Notes under the pieces: generated by a model
The model's database searches: none
The model's input: the letters and a program-made list of their open reading frames with translations, nothing else
Told to the model about the DNA's origin: nothing
Translations under genes and position numbers: made by a program
Shown: piece after piece, positions 44,441-52,994 of the stretch
Layout of the letters: the number at the start of each line of letters is the position of its first letter
Numbering within the stretch: position 1 is the stretch's first letter
Origin: Bordetella sp. LUAb4
Lineage (GTDB): Bacteria; Pseudomonadota; Gammaproteobacteria; Burkholderiales; Burkholderiaceae_B
Assembly: GCF_021325795.1 (NCBI RefSeq)
Contig: NZ_JAHPZX010000002.1
Coordinates: 496,001 to 560,000, forward strand
Length of the DNA stretch: 64,000 bases
Reading direction: 5' to 3'

Positions 44441-46117
44441 TTGCACGCCAGCGCCATCGCCTGGCCGCCGGATTCCACCACCATCAATTACCTGGCGGCG
44501 TTACTGGGCTACATCCTGCTGGCCATCCTGTGCGTCGCCGGTGCCATAGGTTGGAACCACCGGCGGGTACGCATTGTCCGCCACGCCGCCGAAAAAGCGC
44601 GCGTGGAAGCCGCCCAGGCGCGCGAGCGGGCCCAGACCGCGGACACGATCAGATCCACGTTCCTGGCCACGGTCAGCCATGAGATCCGCACGCCGCTCAA
44701 TGGCGTGATCGGCGTGCTGGATATCCTCGGCGACACGCGGCTGGATACGGAGCAGCGCCATTACATCGACATCGCGACGCACTCCGCCCGGCTGCTGCTG
44801 CGGGTCATCAACGACATCCTCGACTACGCCAAGATCGAATCCGGCGCGCTGCATCTATACAAGTCGCCCTACGGGCTGTACCCGGCGATGGAAAACATCG
44901 CGGACCTCTATCTGCCGTTGGCGCAGCGCAAAGGGCTGAGCCTGACCGTCGCGATCATGCCGCACTTCGACCGCTGCCTGATCGGCGACGAGATTCGCAT
45001 TGGCCAGGTCGTGGCCAATCTATTGAACAACGCCGTCTCGTTCACCGAACATGGTGGCATCGTGCTGTCGGTCCGGCGCCGCGTGCGGCCTGGCGTGGAC
45101 GACATCGAGATCACCGTGCGCGATACGGGCCCGGGCATGTCGGCGGCATACCAGCGACGCCTGTATTCGCCCTTCCAGCAGGAAGACAATTCAACCACCC
45201 GGCGCCATGGCGGCACGGGCCTGGGGCTGTCCATCGTCAAGCTTCTGCTCGATCTGATGGGCGGCAGCATACACATCCATAGCATTCCCGGACGCGGCAC
45301 CCGCGCGACGGTGCGCATTCCCGCGCAATGGGGGGAACGCGTGGCGGACTGGCCCTGCTACGCTGGCCGGCGCGCCACGGTGGCAGTGAGCAGCCGTATG
45401 CTGCGGCCGACCATCCGGGCCTGGTTGCGCAAGATGGAAATCGAGGAGGTCGGCGCCGACAGCGACGCCGACCTGACCATCATCGACGGCAACGACGGCG
45501 GTTTCGTCTGTCGACATGCCGACGGCTACACGCCCAGCATCCATGCCCTGGCGCCTTTCCTGAGAATCCTGGCCAAGGCATGGCGCGGCGAGCAGGATCC
45601 GCCGCCGGCAAGCGCGGTGGCGTCGGACCAGGCTCGCACCGACCCGGCGGACACCGCGCCAGCGATACAAGCGCGGGTTGACGCGAGCGCCGCCCGGCCC
45701 GACAGCATCCCTCCCCTATTCCAGTCGACGCAGGATTTGCTGCTGGTCGAGGACAACGAAATCAATCGCGACATTACCCTGCGCCAGCTCAACCGCCTGG
45801 GTATCGAAGCACGTGCCGCGGACGATGGTGAAAGCGGCTACACCCAATGGCTGTGCGCGCGCCCACGCATCGTGCTGGTGGACTGCCACATGCCGCGGCT
45901 CGATGGTTATGGCCTGGCGCGGCGCATACGCATCCACGAAATGATCCACGGCCTGCCTCGTACCCAATTGATAGGCTTCAGCGCCAACGCCACCCAAACC
46001 GATGCCCAGGCCTGCCGGGCCGCCGGCATGGACGACTACGTGCCCAAACCCGCCTCTCGTGGTTCGCTGGTTTCCGCCCTCCGACGTGCGGGCCTGGCCT
46101 GGGCTTGGGATGCATGA
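44441..46117 (+). CDS. Hybrid histidine kinase (TM-HisKA-HATPase-REC), TTG start
   Basis: The start is TTG at 44441, preceded by GGAGG at 7 nt and 2 bp after the regulator stop. The 558-residue protein has one N-terminal membrane helix (about 14-38), a short coiled coil, HisKA with His80 in TVSHEIRTPLNG, HATPase_c (NNAVSF, DTGPGMS, GTGLGLS), a variable segment (about 300-415) and a receiver domain with Asp481 in VLVDCHMPRLDG. There is no periplasmic sensor or PAS domain, so the signal is probably sensed in or near the membrane. The Hpt function is on the next gene, whose start overlaps the stop (ATGA). Confidence 0.93.
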   Translation: MHASAIAWPPDSTTINYLAALLGYILLAILCVAGAIGWNHRRVRIVRHAAEKARVEAAQARERAQTADTIRSTFLATVSHEIRTPLNGVIGVLDILGDTRLDTEQRHYIDIATHSARLLLRVINDILDYAKIESGALHLYKSPYGLYPAMENIADLYLPLAQRKGLSLTVAIMPHFDRCLIGDEIRIGQVVANLLNNAVSFTEHGGIVLSVRRRVRPGVDDIEITVRDTGPGMSAAYQRRLYSPFQQEDNSTTRRHGGTGLGLSIVKLLLDLMGGSIHIHSIPGRGTRATVRIPAQWGERVADWPCYAGRRATVAVSSRMLRPTIRAWLRKMEIEEVGADSDADLTIIDGNDGGFVCRHADGYTPSIHALAPFLRILAKAWRGEQDPPPASAVASDQARTDPADTAPAIQARVDASAARPDSIPPLFQSTQDLLLVEDNEINRDITLRQLNRLGIEARAADDGESGYTQWLCARPRIVLVDCHMPRLDGYGLARRIRIHEMIHGLPRTQLIGFSANATQTDAQACRAAGMDDYVPKPASRGSLVSALRRAGLAWAWDA

Positions 46118-46536
46118 TCATGACGCCATTATTGATGCCTTTATTGACGCCTTCACTGACGCCTTTATTCATGCCTTTACTGAATATGGAGCTTTTGCTC
46201 GACCTCTACCCCGACGTGCCGGCGCGCAACAGCTTCCTGCGCCGTGCGCACGACGTGCTGTCCGCGGATCGCGTCGCGCTGCAGGACGCCATGGCGCGCC
46301 GAGCCCATGACGACGCGCGCCAGTTGGCGCACCGCATCCAGGGAACCGCCGCCTTTCTGAACGGCGCGCGCGAAAGCACGCAGGAATTGTTTCGCGGCTT
46401 GAACCTGGCGTTGGCGCAAGGGGATGCGACGCCGACCCAGGTTGGTGTGGAGCCGATCCTGGCCTATCTGAGCAATCTGGAAATCGCCCTGCTGCGCGCC
46501 GTGGATGATCCTGGCGCTGAGGATCCGAACCGCTAG
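46114..46536 (+). CDS. Histidine phosphotransfer (Hpt) domain protein
   Basis: The ATG at 46114 overlaps the kinase stop by 4 nt (ATGA) and gives 140 residues. The Hpt site is His73 in RQLAHRIQGTAAFLNG, inside a four-helix-bundle-like protein. The N-terminus (residues 5-24) is a repeat of LLMP/LLTP-type tetrapeptides encoded by a 12-bp tandem array, which is unusual. An internal ATG at 46186 could give a version without it. The protein should relay phosphate from the hybrid kinase receiver to the LuxR regulator, completing a three-gene phosphorelay. Confidence 0.88.
   Translation: MIMTPLLMPLLTPSLTPLFMPLLNMELLLDLYPDVPARNSFLRRAHDVLSADRVALQDAMARRAHDDARQLAHRIQGTAAFLNGARESTQELFRGLNLALAQGDATPTQVGVEPILAYLSNLEIALLRAVDDPGAEDPNR
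46129..46188 (+). repeat. 12-bp tandem repeat in the 5' end of the Hpt gene
   Basis: Five units at 46129, 46141, 46153, 46165 and 46177 follow TTATTGACGCCT with two or three changes, the last being most diverged. Each encodes four residues (LLMP, LLTP, SLTP, LFMP, then LLNM). Copy-number change would keep the frame. The composition is AT-richer than its surroundings. Confidence 0.9.
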
Positions 46537-46543
46537 GCAGGGG

Positions 46544-47857
46544 TCAAGCCCGCGTCTGCACTCGCGTTCGCTTCAGCCATGAACGCAGCGCGTCGCCAGA
46601 CATCGGCCCCGCATACAAATTTCCCTGCCCCCACGCCACGCCCTTGGCGGCAAGGTAATCCGCCTGGGCGCAAGTCTGGACGCCCTCGGCCACCAAGCCC
46701 ACGCCCAGCCGCGCGCCCAGGGCGATGACGAGTTCCAGCATGGCCGCATCCACAGCGTCGGTGCCGATGACGGCGACCAGCCCGGCATCGATTTTCAGAT
46801 AGTCCAGCGTGAACTGCTCCAGATAGGCCAGCGAGCTATGTCCCGTGCCGAAATCATCCAGGGCGAAGGCCACGCCCATACCCCGCAGCGCCTGCAGATT
46901 TTGCAGAACCTGGGGCGTGATCTGCAATGTCTCGCGCTCAGTCAGTTCCAGGATCAGGCGTGGCGCCAGATCTTTCAAACGGTATAGGAAGTCCTCGAAA
47001 TCGGCGACGGCGTCCACTTCCCGCAGGTGCTTGGCCGCCACGTTCAAGCCCAGGTGCAAACCGGGCGGCAACTCGATGCCACGCAAGTCCTGATCGACCA
47101 ATCGCAACAGATGCCGCGTCAATCGCGCCGCCAGATCCCGCTGTTCGGCCAGCGCCATGAACTGCTCGGGCCGCAACTCGCCATACACCGGATGGCGCCA
47201 GCGAAAAACCGCTTCGATGCCGACACAATCGCCGCTGCGCACATCGACGATGGGCTGATAGCAGACCTGGAACTGGTTGCGCCCCATGGCGCTTTCCAGC
47301 CCGGCGGCCAGCGATGGCCGCAGCCTTGACCATCGTAGACATACCGCCCCGCTGGCAACCAGGGCCAAGGCGAGCACGAGCAGCCAGGATCGATTGGGCG
47401 GCACCACGGGATGCCGGCCTGGCCGGTCGGGCGCCTGTTGGGCCGCCCCGGGGCTGGGCGTGGCGGCCAGCACGGCAAACCCCATGGCGATCGCCATCAT
47501 GCCGGTCGCCGTGACCCCTAGCATCGTGCAACCCAGATAAGTAGCGGTGCCGGCGACCACGGGCGCTGGCGCCATTCGCCGCGCGCCGGCAGCAGGCGGA
47601 TTCACCTCTGTTCCCGGTGCCGCCTGGGCTGCCAGCGCTTGCCGCGCCATGTGGGCGGCCGGCTGGGCCTGCGCGAAAGCGCCGCCCGGCAAGACGGTCA
47701 GCACCGACGCCAGCAGCAAGAGCAGCCAGCACGGCAGACGGCCGCTACGCGCCGCTCGCGCGCAGTGGTGGGCTCCAGGCCTGGCGCGCAAGGGCCGCAT
47801 GAAAAAGAAATTGCGCAAGGGAGGCTCCTTTTCTCGCACGGAAGCAAAAGACGCCAC
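46544..47857 (-). CDS. EAL-domain protein (cyclic di-GMP phosphodiesterase-like)
   Basis: The protein has 437 residues. An N-terminal signal-like helix (LPCWLLLLLASVLTVLPGGAF), a second hydrophobic segment (about 105-132) and a third (about 155-175) place it in the inner membrane. The EAL domain (about 190-430) has EAV in place of the EAL signature, but keeps the Glu, the Asn of GLNVAA, ELTERE, DDFGTGHSSL, YLKID and AEGVQT. It may therefore still degrade cyclic di-GMP. It faces the RR-kinase-Hpt genes with a 7-bp gap, the same layout as bvgR downstream of bvgAS. The start is uncertain; an ATG at 47800 is possible. Confidence 0.88.
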   Translation of the reverse strand: MASFASVREKEPPLRNFFFMRPLRARPGAHHCARAARSGRLPCWLLLLLASVLTVLPGGAFAQAQPAAHMARQALAAQAAPGTEVNPPAAGARRMAPAPVVAGTATYLGCTMLGVTATGMMAIAMGFAVLAATPSPGAAQQAPDRPGRHPVVPPNRSWLLVLALALVASGAVCLRWSRLRPSLAAGLESAMGRNQFQVCYQPIVDVRSGDCVGIEAVFRWRHPVYGELRPEQFMALAEQRDLAARLTRHLLRLVDQDLRGIELPPGLHLGLNVAAKHLREVDAVADFEDFLYRLKDLAPRLILELTERETLQITPQVLQNLQALRGMGVAFALDDFGTGHSSLAYLEQFTLDYLKIDAGLVAVIGTDAVDAAMLELVIALGARLGVGLVAEGVQTCAQADYLAAKGVAWGQGNLYAGPMSGDALRSWLKRTRVQTRA

Positions 47858-48437
47858 GCCATGGCCGATTCGGGTGACATGGGCGGCATCGATTCCGCAT
47901 TCTGAGCAAGCACGCGCGCGCCACTGACCAAGACCCTGGAAAACCAGACCGATTTACGGGGTGCCCGGGCAGAACGATTCCTTCGCAAGCGACACGCGGC
48001 GAACCGCGACCCGGCTGAAAATCGCGTCGATTGCCATGCGGATGAGAGCATTTCACCGAGACGGAGGGAGCCCGCAGATGACAATTTGACTGAACTTCGG
48101 TACAATAGCCGCCACGTTGCCATCCGTTCTCATCAGTCTGTTTTTTTCAACACGGACTGCATATTGGCCAAACAGCGATATTTCACGCTGATTTGCGCCT
48201 CCCTCCGGAATGTCCGGCCGCTTGTGCCGCACTTCCACCTTTAGGGTCCCGCCCACTCCGGTGATGCACGGACCCACCGCGCGTCCGCCGACGATCCTGT
48301 CGGCCATGGCGTGCATACGTACTGCTTCGCACTGTCGTGGGCCAGGCCTGGTGTCCTGCTGCATCCGGCCCCCGCCCGCTTGTCATTTCCCGTGCTCGCA
48401 CCGCCTTACCGCGCTGCGGACCCGGGCTGGGAGAGTC
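47858..48437. other. Intergenic region before the osmoprotectant ABC operon
   Basis: This 580-bp stretch lies between divergent genes and contains no supported gene. The right-hand frame is open upstream of the permease ATG but lacks family resemblance. CAGTCTG (48134-48140) and CGGACTG (48154-48160) form an imperfect inverted repeat around a T-rich tract, and TACAAT near 48101 could be a -10 box without a good -35. Osmotic control would be expected here but is not proven by sequence. Confidence 0.45.
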
Positions 48438-49160
48438 ATGCTGAAAACCAACTCCACTGTGCGTGCCCTGGCCGCAACGGCTTGCGTACTGGCGCTGCTC
48501 GCCGGTCTGATCGCCTGGATCGGACCGGACTTCATCCGCCAGCAGCGCGGTCGCCTGCTCTACGACGCCGCCGACCACCTGCGCCTGGTTGCCATCTCCA
48601 TGGGCCTGGCGCTGGCGACCGGACTGCCGGCCGGCGTCGCCCTGAGCCGGCCGTGGATGCGCCGCTGGTCCGACCGCTTCATGCAGATCTTCAACATCGG
48701 CAATACCGTGCCGTCGCTGGCGGTATTGGCCTTGGCCCTGGCCGCTTTGGGCATCGGCGAAAAGCCGGCCATCCTGGCCTTGTGGCTGGCGTCCCTGTTG
48801 CCCATCGTGCGCAATACGACGGAAGGCCTGCGCAGCGTGTCCCCCGCGCTGATCGAAGCGGCGCGCGGCATCGGCATGACGCCGGCGCAGCGCCTGTTCC
48901 AGGTTGAACTGCCGAACGCCCTGCCCGTCATCCTGGCTGGTGTGCGCATCAGCCTGGTGATCAACGTGGGAACGGTGCCCCTTTCCTTTCTGATCGGTGC
49001 CAACAGCCTGGGCGAACTCATCTTCCCCGGGATCTATCTGAACGATCAGCCGCTGTTGTTGCTCGGTGCCGCCGCTACTGCCGTCATGGCGCTGACGCTG
49101 GATGCCTTGTTCGCGGCGGGTGGCGCGGTTTATCTGCGCAAGCGCGGTCTGGGCCGATGA
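48438..49160 (+). CDS. Osmoprotectant (glycine betaine/choline-type) ABC permease 1
   Basis: The ATG at 48438 (GGGAG 5 nt upstream) gives 240 residues with about six hydrophobic helices. The coupling segment EAARGIGMTPAQRLFQVELPNALPVILAG in two parts is the classical EAA loop of importer permeases, and FNIGNTVPSLAVLALALAALG is typical of the OpuC/YehW/YehY group. It acts in the inner membrane with the second permease and the CBS-type ATPase below. The gene order permease, binding protein, permease, ATPase is that of OpuC/YehZYXW-type systems. Confidence 0.92.
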   Translation: MLKTNSTVRALAATACVLALLAGLIAWIGPDFIRQQRGRLLYDAADHLRLVAISMGLALATGLPAGVALSRPWMRRWSDRFMQIFNIGNTVPSLAVLALALAALGIGEKPAILALWLASLLPIVRNTTEGLRSVSPALIEAARGIGMTPAQRLFQVELPNALPVILAGVRISLVINVGTVPLSFLIGANSLGELIFPGIYLNDQPLLLLGAAATAVMALTLDALFAAGGAVYLRKRGLGR

Positions 49161-49204
49161 CTCCCCGCAACTTTTCCGGTATTCGATTCAAGGAGATCCC
49201 GTCT

Positions 49205-50137
49205 ATGTCGAACACGCGCTACGCCTCCCTGCGCCGGCTGCTGCCGCGCGCGGTGCTGCTTGCCGCGAGCCTGCTGTCGCTGCCATTCATGGCTGGCGGC
49301 GTGGCTCGGGCCGCCGAGCCGATTCGCGTCGGTGGCAAGAACTTCACCGAACAATTGATCCTGTCCTCGATGACCGAGCAGTATCTGCGCGCCAAGGGCT
49401 ACTCGACCACCCTCACCACCGGCCTGGGCAGCACGCTCATGCGCCAGGCGTTGGAAAGCAATCAGCTGGACGTGGTCTGGGATTACACCGGCACCGCGCT
49501 GGTGGTGTTCAACCACATCAAGGAAAAGCTGGACGCCGAACACAGCTACGCCCGCGTCAAGACGCTGGACGCGCAAAAAGGCCTGGTCTGGCTGGATGCC
49601 TCCAAGGTCAACAACACCTACGCCTTGGCCATGCCGCGTGAACGCGCCGTCGCTACCGGCATTACGACGCTGTCGGAATACGCGAAGATGGTGCGTGACA
49701 CGCCCAAGGACCGGCATCCCTTCGCCGTCGACATGGAATTCGCCGCGCGTCCCGACGGCCTGGGTCCCTTGAAAGAGGCGTATCAATTGCCCCTGACCCG
49801 GCGCGACGTCATCCAGCTCGATCCCGGCCTGGTCTACACCGCCCTGCGCAACAACCAGGTCGACACCGGCCTGGTCTACACCACGGACGGCCGCGTCAAA
49901 GGCTTCAATCTGGTGCTGTTGCGCGACGACCTGAATTACTTCCCGGCTTATAGCGCGGTGCCCGTGGCGCGCGCCGAAACGCTGGCCGCCCACCCCGAAT
50001 TGAGCGCCCAATTGAACGCCCTGGCCGCGCAGCTCGACAACGACGCCATGACGGAAATGAACTACCAGGTCGACATCGGGCAGCGTCCGGTGGACCAGGT
50101 GGCCACTGATTTCCTGCGCCAGCATGGCCTGATCTAA
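49205..50137 (+). CDS. Osmoprotectant ABC transporter substrate-binding protein
   Basis: The ATG at 49205 follows AAGGAG by 9 nt and gives 310 residues; the overlapping ATG at 49157 would add 16 without a better ribosome site. A signal peptide ends near VARAAE. The mature protein has the OpuAC/OpuCC landmarks IRVGGKNFTEQLILSSMTEQ, LDVVWDYTGTALV and DTGLVYTTDGRVKGF. It should bind a quaternary amine or related solute in the periplasm for the two flanking permeases. It lies 9 bp before the second permease gene. Confidence 0.94.
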   Translation: MSNTRYASLRRLLPRAVLLAASLLSLPFMAGGVARAAEPIRVGGKNFTEQLILSSMTEQYLRAKGYSTTLTTGLGSTLMRQALESNQLDVVWDYTGTALVVFNHIKEKLDAEHSYARVKTLDAQKGLVWLDASKVNNTYALAMPRERAVATGITTLSEYAKMVRDTPKDRHPFAVDMEFAARPDGLGPLKEAYQLPLTRRDVIQLDPGLVYTALRNNQVDTGLVYTTDGRVKGFNLVLLRDDLNYFPAYSAVPVARAETLAAHPELSAQLNALAAQLDNDAMTEMNYQVDIGQRPVDQVATDFLRQHGLI

Positions 50138-50146
50138 GGGAGCGTC

Positions 50147-50797
50147 ATGAGCATCTTCGACTACCTGATTCAAACGTGGCCATCCCTGCTGCGCCTGGCC
50201 GGCCAGCATCTGGCCCTGGTGGGCGCGGCGGTAGGTTGCGCCATCATCTGCGGCATTCCCCTGGGCGTGCTGATCGTGCGCGTGCGTTGGCTGGCCACAC
50301 CGCTGCTGAGCCTGGCCACGGTCATTCTGACCCTGCCTTCGATCGCGCTGTTCGGCTTGATGATTCCCATCTTCGGCCACTTCGGCCACGCCCTGGGCTA
50401 CGTGCCGGCCGTCACCGCCGTCTTTCTTTATTCCCTGCTGCCCATCATGCGCAACACCTATGTCGCGCTGGCGAATGTCGATCCGGGCATCCGTGAAGCC
50501 GCGCGCGGCATCGGCATGACGCCCTGGCAGCGCCTGCGCATGGTGGAGCTGCCCCTGGCGACACCCGTCATCATCGGCGGCGTGCGCACCGCCGTGGTGA
50601 TGAATATCGGCGTCGCCACCATTTCCGCGCTGATTGGCGCCGGCGGGCTGGGTGTGCTCATCCTGCAAGCCATCAGCCAAAGCAATATGACCAAGCTCGC
50701 CATCGGCGCCGTGTTGGTCAGCCTGCTCGCCGTCGCCGCCGATTATTGCCTGCAATGGCTGCAGCGCGCCCTCACACCGAAAGGAGTCCGCACATGA
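50147..50797 (+). CDS. Osmoprotectant ABC permease 2
   Basis: The 216-residue inner-membrane protein has five to six helices. Its EAA loop (REAARGIGMTPWQRLRMVEL) closely matches that of permease 1, and TLPSIALFGLMIPIFG with GAGGLGVLILQAISQ are OpuCB/OpuCD landmarks. Its stop overlaps the start of the ATPase gene (ATGA), so the two are coupled. It probably forms a heterodimer with permease 1. Confidence 0.94.
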   Translation: MSIFDYLIQTWPSLLRLAGQHLALVGAAVGCAIICGIPLGVLIVRVRWLATPLLSLATVILTLPSIALFGLMIPIFGHFGHALGYVPAVTAVFLYSLLPIMRNTYVALANVDPGIREAARGIGMTPWQRLRMVELPLATPVIIGGVRTAVVMNIGVATISALIGAGGLGVLILQAISQSNMTKLAIGAVLVSLLAVAADYCLQWLQRALTPKGVRT

Positions 50798-51972
50798 TAG
50801 AACTCGACCAACTCAGCAAATCGTTCACGCAGAAAGATGGTCACGTGGTCAAGGCGGTCGATCGCGTCAGCCTGACCGTGCCCAGCGGCGAGATCTGCGT
50901 CTTCCTCGGTCCGTCCGGCTGCGGCAAGACCACCACCCTGAAGATGATCAACCGCCTGATCGCCCCGACGTCAGGCCGCGTGCTGATCGACGGCGAGGAC
51001 ACCGCGTCGCTGGATGCCGTCACCCTGCGCCGCAAGATCGGCTACGTGATTCAGCAGATCGGCCTGTTTCCCAACATGACCATCGAGCAGAACATCATGG
51101 TCGTGCCGCGCCTGATGGGATGGGACAAGCAGCGCTGCCGTGACAAGGCGCGCGAACTGCTCGCCATGGTCAAGCTGGACCCGAACAAGATGATGAGCCG
51201 CTACCCCCGCGAGCTGTCTGGTGGCCAGCAGCAGCGGGTGGGCGTGATTCGCGCCCTGGCCGCGGATGCGCCGCTGCTGTTGATGGATGAACCCTTCGGC
51301 GCGGTCGATCCGATCAACCGGGAAAGCATCCAGAACGAATTCTTCCAGATGCAGCGCGAGCTGAAGAAGACCGTCATCATGGTCTCGCACGACATCGACG
51401 AGGCCATCAAGCTGGGCGATCGCGTGGCGGTCTTCCGCGCCGGACGGCTGGTGCAATTCGACCATCCCGACGCGTTGCTGGCGCGCCCGGCGGATGACTT
51501 CGTGCAGGCCTTCGTCGGCCACGACAATACGCTCAAGCGCCTGTTGCTGGTGCGCGCGGGCGACGCCGCCAGCCTGCCGCCCTGCGGCACGCCGGACATG
51601 ACCATGGCGCAAGCCTATGGGGTGATGGATGAGGCCGACGTACGTTATCTGCCCATCCTGGACACTGCCGGCCGTGCCTTGGGCTACATCACCCGGCGCG
51701 ACGCGCGCGAGGCCATGCGCACGGGCGACCGCGCCTGCGGCGAAGCCCTACGGGCCTTCACGGTCACGGCCGCGGTGGACGAACACCTGCGCATCGTGCT
51801 GTCACGCATGTACCAGCACAACACCAGCTGGCTGCCGGTGCTCGATGCTGAAGGCGTGTATCTGGGCGAAGTCACGCAGGAATCGATCGCGGGATACCTG
51901 AGTTCCGGCAAGTCGCGCAGCTTCCTCGCCGCCGCCCCGGCGCAGTCGCAGGCCCAGGCTGTCGCGGCCTGA
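50794..51972 (+). CDS. Osmoprotectant ABC ATPase with CBS domains
   Basis: The ATG at 50794 has AAGGAG 8 nt upstream and overlaps the permease stop. The 392-residue protein has Walker A GPSGCGKTTT, signature LSGGQQQRVG, Walker B LLLMDEP and H-loop MVSHDIDEAIKLGD. Two CBS motifs follow (about 260-375, with VRYLPILDTAGRALGYITR and NTSWLPVLDAEGVYLGEV), which in OpuA-type systems sense ionic strength or nucleotides. It powers uptake through the two permeases. A terminator follows at 52019. Confidence 0.95.
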   Translation: MIELDQLSKSFTQKDGHVVKAVDRVSLTVPSGEICVFLGPSGCGKTTTLKMINRLIAPTSGRVLIDGEDTASLDAVTLRRKIGYVIQQIGLFPNMTIEQNIMVVPRLMGWDKQRCRDKARELLAMVKLDPNKMMSRYPRELSGGQQQRVGVIRALAADAPLLLMDEPFGAVDPINRESIQNEFFQMQRELKKTVIMVSHDIDEAIKLGDRVAVFRAGRLVQFDHPDALLARPADDFVQAFVGHDNTLKRLLLVRAGDAASLPPCGTPDMTMAQAYGVMDEADVRYLPILDTAGRALGYITRRDAREAMRTGDRACGEALRAFTVTAAVDEHLRIVLSRMYQHNTSWLPVLDAEGVYLGEVTQESIAGYLSSGKSRSFLAAAPAQSQAQAVAA

Positions 51973-52018
51973 GCTATCACTACGTAGTCGTATGGCATGA
52001 GTCGTGTTCATAAGTCGC

Positions 52019-52054
52019 GGCGAGCCCTTGCAACGGGGCTCGCCCAAATTTTTT
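52019..52054 (+). terminator. Rho-independent terminator after the ABC operon
   Basis: GGCGAGCCC (52019-52027) and GGGCTCGCC (52036-52044) form a 9-bp stem with an 8-nt loop, followed after CAAA by six T (52049-52054). It ends the osmoprotectant operon. Confidence 0.85.
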
Positions 52055-52126
52055 CTTACCAAGACAACACGCACTTTTCCAGAACCTGACTCGTTTCGTC
52101 CAAAATGGCCGGTACAATCCCGCGCC

Positions 52127-52909
52127 ATGAAATACGTTGCACTGCTCCGCTCATTTGTCCCGTCCTTTGTTCCGCCCTTTGCCTTAGCGCTTGCTGTCCT
52201 TTCCCTGCCCGCCCACGCCGCCGATACGGATCTCGTCACGCGCAAGACTGCCGTAGGCCACCGCGATTTCCGCAAGGCCAAAGAGGTGTTGCCCACTGTC
52301 TATCAGGGGCATGAGCGCGAGTATTACTGCGGCTGCGCTTATTCCGGCAAACAAGTCGACCTTGCTTCCTGCGGCTACAAGACACGCATCAACCTGACAC
52401 GCGCGGAACGCATCGAATGGGAGCACATCGTGCCTGCCTGGATGCTGGGCCACCAACGCCAGTGCTGGCAGGACAAGAGCGAGGATGGCGGTGGCCGCAA
52501 GAGCTGCTCGAAGAACGACCAGGCTTACCGCAAGGCCGAAGGCGATCTGGTCAACCTCGTCCCATCTGTCGGTGAAGTCAACGGCGATCGCCAGAGCTTC
52601 CCTTACTCGCAATGGACGTCGGGCAAGGTCAGCATGTATGGACAATGCCAGACGGCAGTGGATTTCAAGAACCGCGCCGTGCAACCCCGTCCGGAAATCC
52701 GCGGGGAGATTTCCCGCATCCAGATGTATATGGCGACCACCTATGCCTTGAAGCTGAGCAAGCAGGACCGCCAGTTGTTCTGCGCCTGGTCGCGCCAATA
52801 CCCGGTCAGCACCTGGGAACAGGAGCGCAATCGCCGCATCACCGCGCTGCAAGGCAGCGGCAACCGCTACGTCACCGACGCCGCGGCGCGCGACGCGTTC
52901 TGCCGATAG
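52127..52909 (+). CDS. Endonuclease I family secreted nuclease
   Basis: From the ATG at 52127 the protein has 260 residues with a signal peptide (FALALAVLSLPAHAAD). The beta-beta-alpha metal motif of the endonuclease I family is visible in RIEWEHIVPAWMLG (catalytic His) and in DLVNLVPSVGEVNGDRQSF (Asn residues). Several Cys suggest disulfides for a periplasmic or secreted enzyme (YYCGCAY, SCGY, QCW, SCSK). Relatives (EndA, Vvn) degrade DNA and RNA non-specifically. The ribosome site is poor. It is monocistronic. Confidence 0.92.
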   Translation: MKYVALLRSFVPSFVPPFALALAVLSLPAHAADTDLVTRKTAVGHRDFRKAKEVLPTVYQGHEREYYCGCAYSGKQVDLASCGYKTRINLTRAERIEWEHIVPAWMLGHQRQCWQDKSEDGGGRKSCSKNDQAYRKAEGDLVNLVPSVGEVNGDRQSFPYSQWTSGKVSMYGQCQTAVDFKNRAVQPRPEIRGEISRIQMYMATTYALKLSKQDRQLFCAWSRQYPVSTWEQERNRRITALQGSGNRYVTDAAARDAFCR

Positions 52910-52994
52910 GCACGGCCACCGCGCCCTTCGGTATCCTTGCACGATGCATAGGCGCGCAGCGGCAATGCCACGGCGCGCCGGACAGCACGCAGAC

